Shown here in pieces: positions 44,169 to 52,775 of a stretch of DNA of 64,000 bases. Numbering within the stretch: the stretch's first letter is position 1; each line of letters starts with the position of its first letter. A model generated the notes under the pieces. It ran no database searches. It saw only the letters and a program-made list of their open reading frames with translations, and had not been told where the DNA came from. The translations under genes and the position numbers were made by a program. The DNA is from Prauserella salsuginis (GTDB lineage: Bacteria; Actinomycetota; Actinomycetes; Mycobacteriales; Pseudonocardiaceae): assembly GCF_024648885.1 (NCBI RefSeq), contig NZ_JANBBF010000008.1, forward strand, positions 868,001 through 932,000. Direction: 5' to 3'.

Positions 44169-45161
44169 TCAGGGGTCCCTGCGATGCCGGCCAGGCCGCC
44201 GCGGCGGCGGATGCGGCGCCGCGGCGGGGCGGTCGCGAGGCGCGGGAGGACGCGGCATCGGTCGCGGGATCCCGCGCTCCCCCGGCCCGCCGGGCGCGCG
44301 GTGCCTGCCCTCTCCGGTGCTCTGCGGCGGGGTGGAGTGCCGCTGCGGAAACTGCGGCTGCGGAGCGTGCGGTTGCGGAGGGGCCGGCGGCGGGGCCGGC
44401 GGAGACGGCGACTGGGATGAGGGGCGCTGGTATGAGGGGCGCTGGGGTGACGGCCGCTGGGCGGGCGCACCCGGCGCCCCGGGAGCCGGTCGTGGCCGTG
44501 GCGAGGCAGGGGGCCGCTGCGGCGCCGGAGGTCGTGGCGGCGCCGGAGGTCGGGGCCAGGCGGACGGCGACCCCGGAGACGGTGGCTCGGCAGGCGGTGT
44601 TCCTGGAGCCGGCGATTCGGGAACGGCCGGACCCGGCGCGGTGGCAGGCCCCTGGGCAGCCGACGAACGGGGCGAGCCCGACAGGTCCGGCCGGATGCCC
44701 GCGACGAAGGCCTGGAAGTCGCCGATCAGTTCGGCCAACTGTGCGGGCGTGGCCGTCATCACGATGTTCACGACGAGCAGCCGCCCGGTACCCGTGCGCT
44801 CGGCGACCGTGAGGAAGGTCTGCAGCTGAGCCAGGTCGGTGAGCTCGCCACCGGTGCGCACCCGCACGCCGAGCGCCTGCGTGAGGCTGCCGCTGGTGCG
44901 GCCGCCGGCACGTTCGCGCCTGCCGACCGTGACCGCGGCCGCCGTCCCGGCGAGACGGTGCGCGGTCTCGTCGGCGAGCTCGTCGAGACCCGCACCGTCC
45001 TCGCGCACCCCGCCGGTCACGGCGATCGTCGCGGTGAAGCCCGCACTCGAACCGGGGTGCACCGCCAGGAATTCCGTGTCCGGGGCGCCGGCCTGCGCAG
45101 GCGGCACCGAGCGCCACCCGTCGGGCAGGATGAATTCGATCGGAACCGGCAGCATCGTCAC
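44169..45161 (-). CDS. ESX-locus associated protein with long Pro-rich tail
   Basis: 330 residues. The GTG start (45161) overlaps the stop of the upstream gene. Residues 1-160 are a compact alpha/beta domain (PVPIEFILPDGWRSVPP, FLAVHPGSSAGFTATIAVTGG, LAQLQTFLTVAERTG, LLVVNIVMTATPAQLAELIGDFQAFVAGI) resembling the LpqN/DUF1795 fold that follows WXG genes in actinobacteria. Residues 165-330 are almost pure Pro/Ala/Ser/Arg, probably unstructured. No signal peptide is seen. Function unknown. Confidence 0.6.
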   Translation of the reverse strand: MTMLPVPIEFILPDGWRSVPPAQAGAPDTEFLAVHPGSSAGFTATIAVTGGVREDGAGLDELADETAHRLAGTAAAVTVGRRERAGGRTSGSLTQALGVRVRTGGELTDLAQLQTFLTVAERTGTGRLLVVNIVMTATPAQLAELIGDFQAFVAGIRPDLSGSPRSSAAQGPATAPGPAVPESPAPGTPPAEPPSPGSPSAWPRPPAPPRPPAPQRPPASPRPRPAPGAPGAPAQRPSPQRPSYQRPSSQSPSPPAPPPAPPQPHAPQPQFPQRHSTPPQSTGEGRHRAPGGPGERGIPRPMPRPPAPRDRPAAAPHPPPRRPGRHRRDP

Positions 45162-46396
45162 CAGCCCAGGTCGCGCACCATCGAGCCGACGGTGTCGGCC
45201 GCTCCGGTGACGGATTCGGTGACCTGGGCGGGGTCGATGGCGATCCCGCCGCCGAGCCTGCCGCCCAGTCCGAGCCCGATCCCGAGGTCGCCGCCGACGT
45301 GGAACTTGCCGTCCTCACCCATGCCGAACGCGGCACCGGCCTCGGCGCCCGCGCCGGCCCAGCCCTCGGCGTTGACACCGGCTTCGACACCGGCGACCTC
45401 GACGGCGGCGCCGACGTCCGCCCGTCCGCCGGCGAACGCGTCGGCACCGATGTCGATACCGGTCAGGCCGACGTCGGCGTTGGCGTTGGCCGCCGCCTCG
45501 ACCGCCGCGTTGGCGTGGCCGTTGACGCCGAGTGGACCGGCGTCGAGGCCGCCTTCGGCACTGCCCCGGGCGGCATGTGCCTCGGCCCCGGCGCCCAGCG
45601 ACGCACCGGTGGCGTCGGCCGTCGCCTCGGCATCGGCGGATGCTCCGAGCAGGGAACCGCCGAGCATGCCCTGACCCCCGACCACGCTCGTGTCGAATTC
45701 GCCGCCGATCTCGCCCTCGGCGACACTCACGCCCGCTGCTGCCTGCGCGCTCGCACTGGGCAGCTGGATGCCGAGCGTGTCGACCAGCCGCGCGACGGGA
45801 TCCTCTTTCAGTCCCTGCTGACCGCCCCACGGCCGATCGATCCGACGTTCCCGGACCCGTTCATGCTCCCGGCTGTAGCCGCCCTGCCCGTCGGGCTGCA
45901 GCCCGAGCGTCGAGGCCAGCTGCGTGCCGGCCGCGTCGACGCGTTGCCGCGCGTGGTCGAGCACGGCCTGCGCCTCGGCCAACAGCCCGCCGCCCGGGTC
46001 GGCCTGCGGCGCCGGCGCGCCCGCCGCAGCGTGCATCTGGTGCTGCGCCGTCGCGGCGCGCCCGGCCGCCTGGGCCTGGGTGTGCAGCTCGATCGCGCGC
46101 TGCGCCTCGCCCTGCCCCCAGGCCAGCACGTCTGCGAAGTCCGCGAGCGTCTGCCCTCCCCTGGCGACCGTGTCGACCAGTTCCGTCCACTTCGGCGGTT
46201 CGGCGCCGAACGCGTCGCGGAACATGGTGCTCGCCTCGCCGATCCAGTGCTGCGGATCGATCTGCCCCAGCAGGCCGCCGACCTCGCCGACGGTGCCGAG
46301 GTTGCCGACGATCTGCCGCAGATCCTCGGCGATCTGCTCCGGGTGCCCCGGAACGAGCTGCTTCGGATCCGTCGTCTGCCCGAGCTGAGCGACCAT
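45158..46396 (-). CDS. Putative type VII-secreted protein with Gly/Ala-rich C-terminus
   Basis: 412 residues. The start ATG directly follows the upstream stop (TAGATG). Residues 1-130 are helical and WXG-like (HWIGEASTMFRDAFGAEPPKWTELVDTVARGGQTLADFADVLAWGQGEAQRAIELH), as in T7SS-targeted polymorphic proteins. Residues 225-400 are a striking Ala/Gly-rich region with alternating small and polar residues (NANADVGLTGIDIGADAFAGGRADVGAAVEVAG). There is no recognisable C-terminal toxin and no immunity gene. It could be a structural or surface protein; function unknown. Confidence 0.65.
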   Translation of the reverse strand: MVAQLGQTTDPKQLVPGHPEQIAEDLRQIVGNLGTVGEVGGLLGQIDPQHWIGEASTMFRDAFGAEPPKWTELVDTVARGGQTLADFADVLAWGQGEAQRAIELHTQAQAAGRAATAQHQMHAAAGAPAPQADPGGGLLAEAQAVLDHARQRVDAAGTQLASTLGLQPDGQGGYSREHERVRERRIDRPWGGQQGLKEDPVARLVDTLGIQLPSASAQAAAGVSVAEGEIGGEFDTSVVGGQGMLGGSLLGASADAEATADATGASLGAGAEAHAARGSAEGGLDAGPLGVNGHANAAVEAAANANADVGLTGIDIGADAFAGGRADVGAAVEVAGVEAGVNAEGWAGAGAEAGAAFGMGEDGKFHVGGDLGIGLGLGGRLGGGIAIDPAQVTESVTGAADTVGSMVRDLGW

Positions 46397-46759
46397 CTAC
46401 CGTCCCCCGTCCAGCACACTCGCGATCCGGCCCGGCTGCCCGCCGGACGCGGGTGCCTGCGGAGCCTGTGCCACGGCTTCCTGCAACCCGGAGAAGACGC
46501 TCAGGCCTTCCTGTTCCTGCTCCAGGTACCGGTCGGCGGCATCGCGCAATCCGCTGCCGTGCTCGTCGGCCCGCTCCCGGAGCGAGCGCAGCTGCTGTTC
46601 GACGTCCGCCATGAAGCCGGCCCACGCCGACTGGATGTCGCTGTGCCCGTAGTCGCCACCGGGTCCGTGCCAGGCGACGTCCGCCGCCCGCTCCACCGTC
46701 TCGGCGATCCGGCCCGCGGTCAGCCGCAGTTCGTCGGGCACCGCCCCGAAACCAGCCAT
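46397..46759 (-). CDS. WXG100-like small helical protein
   Basis: 120 residues from ATG 46759. A helix, a turn with W-x-G-like DVAWHGPGGDYGHSDIQSAWAGFMADVEQQLRSLRERADEHGSGLRDAADRYLEQEQ, then a second helix; this is the layout of ESX/EsxA-like substrates and their partners. First gene of a four-gene minus-strand set with the large Gly/Ala-rich protein, the Pro-rich protein and the YbaB-like protein. No secretion ATPase (EccC) is nearby, so any export would rely on a machine encoded elsewhere. Confidence 0.7.
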   Translation of the reverse strand: MAGFGAVPDELRLTAGRIAETVERAADVAWHGPGGDYGHSDIQSAWAGFMADVEQQLRSLRERADEHGSGLRDAADRYLEQEQEGLSVFSGLQEAVAQAPQAPASGGQPGRIASVLDGGR

Positions 46760-46889
46760 GCCATCCCCTGTGCCTCGTCGGCTCCGCCTGGCGCGGCGGA
46801 CCCGTGGGTTGCCGCGCTGCGCGCGATGCTGCCGGGGCGTGGTGGTTTCCCGGTGGTTCGCCGGTGGTTCGGCCGTCACACGGGCGCGA

Positions 46890-47903
46890 TCAGCCTGCGC
46901 GCGTGCTGTCCCGCACGACGAGCTTCGGCACCAGGGCGACGTGTGCGGCGTCGCGCGTGGCGGACCCGCCGCCGGCTGCGTCGGCCAGCAGCCGTACCGC
47001 CTCGTCGGCGATGCGCCGGGTCGGCTGGTCCACAGTGGTCAGCGGCGGCTCGGCCAGGCGGGTGAACTCGATGTTGTCGAACCCGGTGACCTGGACCTGA
47101 TCGGGGACGGCGATTCCCCTGGTGCGACAGGCACGCACGGCACCGAGCGCGATCAGGTCGTCGGCGCACACCAGCGCGTCCGGCAGCTGCCCGGCGTCGT
47201 GCAGCAGGCCCACCGCCCGTTCGCCCCACTCCACGCTGTAGTCGCCGAGCAAGGTCCACTGTGGATCCGTGGCGAGGTCGAACTCTTCGGCGTGCCGGCC
47301 GAACCCGGCGTGGCGCAACTCGCTCGACGAGTTCGTCAGCCGCGCACCGAGGTAGGCGGCCGAGCGCGCGCCGCCGGCCCGGACGTGGTCCAGGACGGCA
47401 CGCATCGCCGCCATGTCGTCCACCCCGACCCAGTCGGTGCTGGTCCCGCCGACGAAGCGGTCGAGCTGCACGAGCGGCAGGCGTTCGGCGGTCCGCTGCA
47501 CCGCGGCGGTGCTGTCGGTGCCGTGGCACGGGCTGACGATGATGCCGTCGACGTTGCGGGTCACGAGGGCGTCCAGGCGCTTGGCCTCGGTGTCGGGGTC
47601 GGACTGGGCGTCGCAGAGCAGTAGTTCCTTGCCGTCGGCCCCGAGCGCATGCTCGACGCTCTCCACCAGCGCGGTGAAGAAGGGATTCCGGATGCTCGGC
47701 ACCACCATGCCGACGGTGTCGGTGCGGCTCACCCGCAGCGCCCGCGCGATCGGGTTCACCTCGTAGCCGAGCTCCGTGGCGGCCGCCCGGACCCGTTCGG
47801 CGACGTCCGACGAGACCTTGCGCCCGCCCGACAGCGCACGGGAGACCGTGGCCGTCGAGACTCCGGCGCGGCGGGCAACGTCCGCGATGGTGACCCGGTG
47901 CAA
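46890..47903 (-). CDS. LacI family transcriptional regulator
   Basis: 337 residues from TTG 47903, chosen because GGAGAGG lies 7 nt upstream. HTH: VTIADVARRAGVSTATVSRALSGGRKVSSDVAERVRAAATELGYEVN, then a periplasmic-binding-like sensor domain (TDTVGMVVPSIRNPFFTALVESVEHALG, GVDDMAAMRAVLDHV, VTGFDNIEFTRLAEPPLTTV). Divergent from the eight-gene uptake/catabolic operon. The 12-mer GTAAACGATTGC overlaps its own start codon and a near copy sits upstream of the operon, so it probably represses both until the sugar-like inducer binds. Confidence 0.93.
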   Translation of the reverse strand: MHRVTIADVARRAGVSTATVSRALSGGRKVSSDVAERVRAAATELGYEVNPIARALRVSRTDTVGMVVPSIRNPFFTALVESVEHALGADGKELLLCDAQSDPDTEAKRLDALVTRNVDGIIVSPCHGTDSTAAVQRTAERLPLVQLDRFVGGTSTDWVGVDDMAAMRAVLDHVRAGGARSAAYLGARLTNSSSELRHAGFGRHAEEFDLATDPQWTLLGDYSVEWGERAVGLLHDAGQLPDALVCADDLIALGAVRACRTRGIAVPDQVQVTGFDNIEFTRLAEPPLTTVDQPTRRIADEAVRLLADAAGGGSATRDAAHVALVPKLVVRDSTRAG

Positions 47904-47911
47904 TCGTTTAC
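47900..47911. promoter_or_regulatory. LacI-type operator overlapping the lacI-family start
   Basis: GCAATCGTTTAC differs by one base from GCAATCGATTAC at 48021, and has the central CG of LacI-family operators. It covers the TTG start and its ribosome-binding region. Confidence 0.6.
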
Positions 47912-47974
47912 CTCTCCGTCGTGGGTGAAACCGGAACTTAATCGGTTCCCCTGGCACGAGTCCAGGCTAGACCA

Positions 47975-48004
47975 TTGACCTTCCACTGAAAGCCTCTCTA
48001 ACGT
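47975..48004 (+). promoter_or_regulatory. Candidate promoter of the eight-gene operon
   Basis: TTGACC (47975-47980) is 18 bp from TAACGT (47999-48004). The operator-like palindrome at 48021 lies just downstream of the expected start site, suited to a roadblock. Confidence 0.4.
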
Positions 48005-48020
48005 ACTCCGCAATTCGCTG

Positions 48021-48032
48021 GCAATCGATTAC
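48021..48032. promoter_or_regulatory. LacI-type operator upstream of the eight-gene operon
   Basis: GCAATCGATTAC, a near-palindrome around ATCGAT, is 155 bp ahead of the first operon gene. It is followed by two AGTCAGTTGCA direct repeats (48049 and 48066, 17 bp apart). Confidence 0.6.
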
Positions 48033-48186
48033 ACGACTTGCCCACCGGAGTCAGTTGCAGACCGAAGTCAGTTGCACACCCGAGTCACCGTTCCCGCGGT
48101 GCACACCCGTCGGCGGCCGTGTCGAAGCCGTGGTCGCCGAACCCACTTCCCCGAGCATCCCCGCCCACCGAGCACAGAGAGCACAG

Positions 48187-49041
48187 ATGAGCACTCTCGG
48201 AGTCTTCCCTCCCAAACCGCACGCCCTGCGTGAGCTGTTCGGCACCGACAAGGTCGTGATCGGCGTCGTGCACCTGCCCGCCCTGCCCGGCAGTCCGCAC
48301 TACACCGGAGCCCCGATGGCCGACATCCGCACGTTCGCCGTGGAAGAGGCCCGCGCCTACCTCGACGGCGGATGCCACGGCGTCATCGTGGAGAACCACT
48401 GGGACATCCCGTTCCCGAAGCCCGGAAGACACGGCTACGAAACGTCGGCCGCGATGGCCGTCGTCACCGCCGCGGTGCGCGACGCGACAGACGGCGGCGT
48501 CGGCGTGAGCGTGCTGTCCAACGCCGCCGAGTGCGCGATCGCCTCCGCCTGGTCCGGCGGCGGCGGGTTCGTGCGGGTCAACCAGTGGGCCAACGCCTAC
48601 GTCGCCAACGAGGGCATCATCGAAGGCCAGGCTGCCGACGCCACGCGCTACCGCAGCCGCATCGGCGCGGGCCCGGTCAAGGTGTTCGCCGACGTCCACG
48701 TCAAGCACGGCGCCCATGCGATCGTCGCCGACCGGACACTGGCCGAGCAGACCGAGGACGCCGAGTTCTTCGACGCCGACGTGCTCATCGCCACCGGTTC
48801 CCGCACCGGGGACGCCGCGGCCGTCGACGAGGTGGCCGGCATCAAGGAGCACACGAGCCTGCCCGTCGTCATCGGCTCCGGAATCACCGCGGGCAACATC
48901 GGCGAGCTGCTGCCCGCCTGCGACGGCGTCATCGTGGCCTCGTCGGTGAAAGACAACGGCCGCTGGTGGGGCCGGGTCGATCCGGCCAAGGTCCGCGAAC
49001 TGACCACGGCAGCCGAGCGGGCGGGCGCGGTTCTGCCGTGA
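48187..49041 (+). CDS. BtpA/SgcQ family TIM-barrel protein
   Basis: 284 residues from ATG 48187. VVIGVVHLPALPGSPHY, GGCHGVIVENHWDIPFPKPG, GVSVLSNAAECAIASAWSGGGGFVRVNQWANAYVANEGIIEG and LPVVIGSGITAGNIGELLPACDGVIVAS match the BtpA/SgcQ family. Family chemistry is not established; members sit in sugar operons (sgcQ in E. coli) and in photosystem-assembly contexts in cyanobacteria. First gene of the operon; it overlaps the kinase gene by 4 bp. Confidence 0.9.
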   Translation: MSTLGVFPPKPHALRELFGTDKVVIGVVHLPALPGSPHYTGAPMADIRTFAVEEARAYLDGGCHGVIVENHWDIPFPKPGRHGYETSAAMAVVTAAVRDATDGGVGVSVLSNAAECAIASAWSGGGGFVRVNQWANAYVANEGIIEGQAADATRYRSRIGAGPVKVFADVHVKHGAHAIVADRTLAEQTEDAEFFDADVLIATGSRTGDAAAVDEVAGIKEHTSLPVVIGSGITAGNIGELLPACDGVIVASSVKDNGRWWGRVDPAKVRELTTAAERAGAVLP

Positions 49042-49982
49042 TCGTGTTCTGCGGGTACGCCAACAGCGACGTCACGGCAGCGGTGCCGGCCCTGCCCGCC
49101 GCAGGGCAGCGGATCCAGGCCGTGGCGGTCGAGCGGGGCGACGGCGGCATGGCGGCCAACGCCGCGGCCGCCGCCGCCCGCCTCGGCGCCGACGCCCGGT
49201 TCGCCGGTGCGGTCGGTGCCGACGCCCTGTCGACGGCCTTCCTCGACACCCTCGCCGCCGACGGCGTCGACGTGAGCCCGACGCGCCGGAACGCGCAGCT
49301 GACGACCGCGCTCGTACTGCTCACCCCGGACGGGGAACGGTCGATCATCAGCCAGGACGACGACCTCGACGGCACCGACATCGCCGAGGCGGCCAGGCAA
49401 GCGGCCGGCGGCTGGCTCTACCTGGACGGCTACCGCTTTCCCGACGCCGCGTCGGTCCTGCCGGACAGCGCCGCGTCGGTCCTGCCGGACAGGGCGCGGG
49501 TGGTGGTCGATCTCGACGGCTGCGAGACCCGGTCCGCGGCAATCGCCGCGCTCGGCGCCGCCGAGCACGTCGTGCTCGGGCGCACCCAGGCGACCGCGCT
49601 GCTCGGCGACGACGACGCCTGGGCGCAGCTGGCCCAGCGCCACGACGTCCACGTGGTCGTCACCGACGGCGGCCGCGGGGCGCTACTCGTCCCGCCGGAA
49701 GGACCGCCGCAGCAGATACCGCCGATCGACGTGTCCGTTGTGGACTCGACGGGCGCTGGCGACTGCTTCGTCGGCGCCTACTGCACCGAACTCGCACGCG
49801 ACGCCTCGCCCGCGAGCGCCGCCCGGTTCGCGGCCGTGGCCGCGGGCCTGTCCTGCACGCGCGCGGGTGCGCGCGCCGGACTTCCGTACCGCGCCGCGGT
49901 GCTGTCCCGTCTCGAAGCCGGCGGATCCGGCCCGGACACCGGTTCACCCGGAAAGGAGCGAACACCATGCGACGCAAGCTGA
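49038..49982 (+). CDS. PfkB family carbohydrate/nucleoside kinase
   Basis: 314 residues, starting GTG 49038 in the stop of the previous gene (GTGA). Ribokinase fold: N-terminal GDGGMAANAAAAAARLGADARFAGAVG and the C-terminal PfkB signature with anion hole and catalytic Asp, DSTGAGDCFVGAYCTEL (about residue 235-250). Expected to phosphorylate the imported sugar or nucleoside. Odd feature: residues around 137-152 contain two consecutive AASVLPD(S/R) units made by a 24-bp tandem duplication. Its stop overlaps the start of the binding-protein gene. Confidence 0.92.
   Translation: MIVFCGYANSDVTAAVPALPAAGQRIQAVAVERGDGGMAANAAAAAARLGADARFAGAVGADALSTAFLDTLAADGVDVSPTRRNAQLTTALVLLTPDGERSIISQDDDLDGTDIAEAARQAAGGWLYLDGYRFPDAASVLPDSAASVLPDRARVVVDLDGCETRSAAIAALGAAEHVVLGRTQATALLGDDDAWAQLAQRHDVHVVVTDGGRGALLVPPEGPPQQIPPIDVSVVDSTGAGDCFVGAYCTELARDASPASAARFAAVAAGLSCTRAGARAGLPYRAAVLSRLEAGGSGPDTGSPGKERTPCDAS
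49446..49493. repeat. 24-bp tandem duplication inside the PfkB kinase gene
   Basis: Units 49446-49469 and 49470-49493 are identical except for the last base. The duplication is in frame and encodes AASVLPDS then AASVLPDR. Confidence 0.95.
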
Positions 49983-50980
49983 TCGCGCTCGCCGCACTGG
50001 GGGTACTGCTCGTCGCCACGGCCTGCGACACCGCGGCGAGGCGCGAAATGGCGGCAGAGGCGCGCGCGCAGCAGCAGGGCCCGCCCCCGCCGTCCGAGGT
50101 GGCCGAATCCTGCGAGGTCGACGGGGGCCGGCCGAAGATCGGCGTCGTGCCGATCAACCTGCAGGCGCTGTTCTTCAACCAGATCATCACCGGCGCCGAG
50201 GACGTCGCCCAGCAGGCTGGGGTCGACGTGCAGGTCGTCAACGGGGACGACGATTCGCAGAAGCAGGCGAACGCGATCGACGACCTCGTGGCCAACAACT
50301 TCGACGCGATCATCGTCGACGCGGTCGACACCGACGGCATCAGGCCCGCGATCCGCCGGGCCGACGCCGCCGGGGTGCCGGTGGTCGCCGTCGACGCCGT
50401 CGTCGACGACGAGGCGGTATCGACGCAGGTGGGCACGGCGAACGTCGAAGGCGGCCGGCAACTCGGCGAGCAGCTGCTGAAACTCAGCGGCGGCGACGGC
50501 GACGTCGGGATCGTGGGTGCGCTCAACAGCACCGTGCAGCTCCAACGGCAGAAGGGTTTCACCGACCGTGTGACCGAGGGCGGCATGGCGATCCGGCACG
50601 TCGTGGACGGGCGCAACATCCAGGAGCAGGCCCAGACCGTGGCCGAGAACCTGCTCACCGGGAATCCCGATCTGCCGTACGCCTACGCGACCGGCGAACC
50701 GGCACTCATCGGCCTCGCCGCGGCGGTCGCGAGCCAACAGCGCAGCGACGACATCGAGGTCGTCGGCTGGGACCTGTCGGCACAGGCGGTCGACGGGCTG
50801 CGCGCAGGCTGGATCAAGGGCGTCGTGCAGCAGAACACGTTCGAGTTCGGCTATCAGTCGATGAACGCGGCGATCGACCTGGTCTGCGGACGCGACGTGC
50901 CCGCGGACGTTCCGGTGCCGACCCAGATCGTCACCCCGGAGAACGTGTCCGAGTACCTCTACTACCTGGAGCGGGGATGA
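49967..50980 (+). CDS. Sugar ABC transporter substrate-binding lipoprotein
   Basis: 337 residues from ATG 49967 with GGAAAGGAG upstream. Lipobox LLVATAC puts the mature N-terminus at about residue 20. Family: periplasmic-binding-protein type 1, RbsB-like. PKIGVVPINLQALFFNQIITGAEDVAQQAGVDVQVVNGDDDSQKQANAIDDLVANNFDAIIVD and IEVVGWDLSAQAVDGLRAGWIKGVVQQNTFEFGYQ show the two-lobed fold with hinge. It would capture the operon's substrate outside the cell. The ligand cannot be deduced from sequence. Confidence 0.92.
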   Translation: MRRKLIALAALGVLLVATACDTAARREMAAEARAQQQGPPPPSEVAESCEVDGGRPKIGVVPINLQALFFNQIITGAEDVAQQAGVDVQVVNGDDDSQKQANAIDDLVANNFDAIIVDAVDTDGIRPAIRRADAAGVPVVAVDAVVDDEAVSTQVGTANVEGGRQLGEQLLKLSGGDGDVGIVGALNSTVQLQRQKGFTDRVTEGGMAIRHVVDGRNIQEQAQTVAENLLTGNPDLPYAYATGEPALIGLAAAVASQQRSDDIEVVGWDLSAQAVDGLRAGWIKGVVQQNTFEFGYQSMNAAIDLVCGRDVPADVPVPTQIVTPENVSEYLYYLERG

Positions 50981-51756
50981 TGAGTCACGAGAGCACCGAT
51001 GCCCGGGCCGGCGACACGCTCGTCACGCTCGAGGGCATCACGAAGTCGTTCGGCGCGGTGCAGTCACTGCGCGGGGTCGATCTCCGGCTGGGCGCAGGCG
51101 AGGTGCTCGGCCTCGTCGGCGACAACGGCGCGGGGAAGTCCACCCTGATGAAGGTGCTGGCCGGGGCGATCCGGCACGACGCGGGCTCGATCACCGTGGG
51201 CGGCAGGCAGGTGCGGTTCCACAGCCCTGCCGACGCCCGCAGCGAGCACATCGGCATCGTCTATCAGGACCTGGCCCTGTGCGACACGCTCGACGTCGCC
51301 AGCAACCTGTTCCTCGGCAGGGAACCGCGCCGGGGGCCGTTCGTCGACCGCGGCGAGATGCACCGGCAGGCCGCCGAGATGCTGTCCACATTGCACGTGC
51401 GGGTGCGCTCGACGCACCAGGAGATCGGCGAGCTGTCCGGCGGGCAACGGCAGGCGGTCGCGATCGCGCGCGCCGTGTCGTTCCAGCCGAAGGTGCTGAT
51501 CCTCGACGAGCCGACGGCCGCCCTGGCGGTCGCCGAGGTGCGGCAGGTGCTGCGCATGATCCGCGAGGTCGCCGCCCGCGGTGTCGGCGTCATCCTCATC
51601 ACCCACCGGCTGCAGGACCTGTTCGAGGTGTGCGACCGCATCACGGTGATGTACGAGGGGCGGAGCGTGGAGGACGCCGCGATCGCCGACCTCGACATCG
51701 AGACGCTCGTCGGGATGATCACCCGCTCGAACACGACGACCGAGGAGGCCGCATGA
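50977..51756 (+). CDS. Sugar-type ABC transporter ATP-binding protein (single domain)
   Basis: 259 residues; the ATG at 50977 overlaps the previous stop, and a second ATG at 50980 is possible. Walker A LVGDNGAGKSTLMKVLAG, signature ELSGGQRQAVAIARAV, Walker B VLILDEPTAAL and H-loop ILITHRLQDLF are intact. Unlike RbsA/XylG (about 500 residues, two ATPase halves) this is a single-domain form of the same type, as in frcA-like systems, and would act as a homodimer. Confidence 0.93.
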   Translation: MMSHESTDARAGDTLVTLEGITKSFGAVQSLRGVDLRLGAGEVLGLVGDNGAGKSTLMKVLAGAIRHDAGSITVGGRQVRFHSPADARSEHIGIVYQDLALCDTLDVASNLFLGREPRRGPFVDRGEMHRQAAEMLSTLHVRVRSTHQEIGELSGGQRQAVAIARAVSFQPKVLILDEPTAALAVAEVRQVLRMIREVAARGVGVILITHRLQDLFEVCDRITVMYEGRSVEDAAIADLDIETLVGMITRSNTTTEEAA

Positions 51757-52775
51757 CGACGCAGGTCGAGTCCCCGCCGCAGCGGGACCTGGCGGCGGAG
51801 CCGTCGTGGTGGGAACGGGTGAACAAGGCGACCGTCGCGATGCTCGGCGTCACGGTGGCGCTGTTCATCGGGTTCGGCCTGGCGTCGCCGAACTTCCTGA
51901 CGTTCGACAACATGTCGAACCTGGCGACGCAGGTGGCGATCACGCTGATCGTGGCGATCGCGATGACGTTCGTGATCACGACGGGGCAAATCGACCTGTC
52001 GGTCGGCTCCACGGTCGCGTTCGTCGCGGCGATGACCGCCGAGCTGCTGCAGCTGGGTCTCGATTCGTCGCTCGTCATCGTGGTGGGTCTGCTGGCCGGC
52101 CTGTTCTGGGGTTCGGTCAACGGCTGGCTGTCGGCGTACCAGAACATCCCGCCGTTCATCGTCACCCTCGCCGCGATGTCGATCATCCGCGGATTCGCTC
52201 TGCTGTGGACGGAGGGATTCTCGGTCCCCATCGACCGGCGGCTGTTCGTCGCGAAAATCGGCGAGGCCGAGTTCCTCGGGTTCTCGGCGCTGGCGTGGAT
52301 CGCGCTGGCCACCGCCGTGGTCGGCGGGATCCTGTTGTCGCGCATGCGCTTCGGCCGCTACGTCAACGGCATCGGCGCACAGGAGGAGTCGGTGCGCCGT
52401 GCGGGTGTGAACACCCGCCGCATCAAGATGATCACGCTGATGCTGACGGGACTCGCGGCGGGAGCGGCGGGCATTCTCACGGCGGCGCGGCTCGGTTCCG
52501 GATCCGCGAACGCGGCGGAGGGCTTCGAGCTCACGGTGATCGCGGCGGTGGTGCTGGGCGGCACGAACCTGTTCGGCGGTCGCGGCACGATCGTCGGCAC
52601 CGTGATCGGCGCACTGATCACCGGCATGATCGCCAACGGCCTGACGTTGATGGGTGTGAGCCCGTTCCTCACGCCGATCGTGACGGGTCTGGTGCTGATC
52701 GCAGCGATCTGGATCAACCTGCGCGGGCGGTCGCTGGCCCAGCTGTTCTCCCACCTGACGGCGCGGCGCACATGA
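51753..52775 (+). CDS. Sugar-type ABC transporter permease
   Basis: 340 residues, overlapping the ATPase stop (ATGA). About nine to ten hydrophobic helices, with the RbsC/BPD-type segments ITTGQIDLSVGSTVAFVAAMTAELL, PPFIVTLAAMSIIRGFALLWTEG, FGRYVNGIGAQEESVRRAGVNTRRIKM (coupling loop) and VIAAVVLGGTNLFGGRGTIVGTVIGALI. Acts as a homodimer in the membrane with the adjacent ATPase and binding protein. One permease gene only. Confidence 0.93.
   Translation: MTTQVESPPQRDLAAEPSWWERVNKATVAMLGVTVALFIGFGLASPNFLTFDNMSNLATQVAITLIVAIAMTFVITTGQIDLSVGSTVAFVAAMTAELLQLGLDSSLVIVVGLLAGLFWGSVNGWLSAYQNIPPFIVTLAAMSIIRGFALLWTEGFSVPIDRRLFVAKIGEAEFLGFSALAWIALATAVVGGILLSRMRFGRYVNGIGAQEESVRRAGVNTRRIKMITLMLTGLAAGAAGILTAARLGSGSANAAEGFELTVIAAVVLGGTNLFGGRGTIVGTVIGALITGMIANGLTLMGVSPFLTPIVTGLVLIAAIWINLRGRSLAQLFSHLTARRT

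Noticed and set aside
45158-46396. Polymorphic toxin call for the Gly/Ala-rich protein
   Set aside because: There is no recognisable toxin domain at the C-terminus and no candidate immunity gene beside it.
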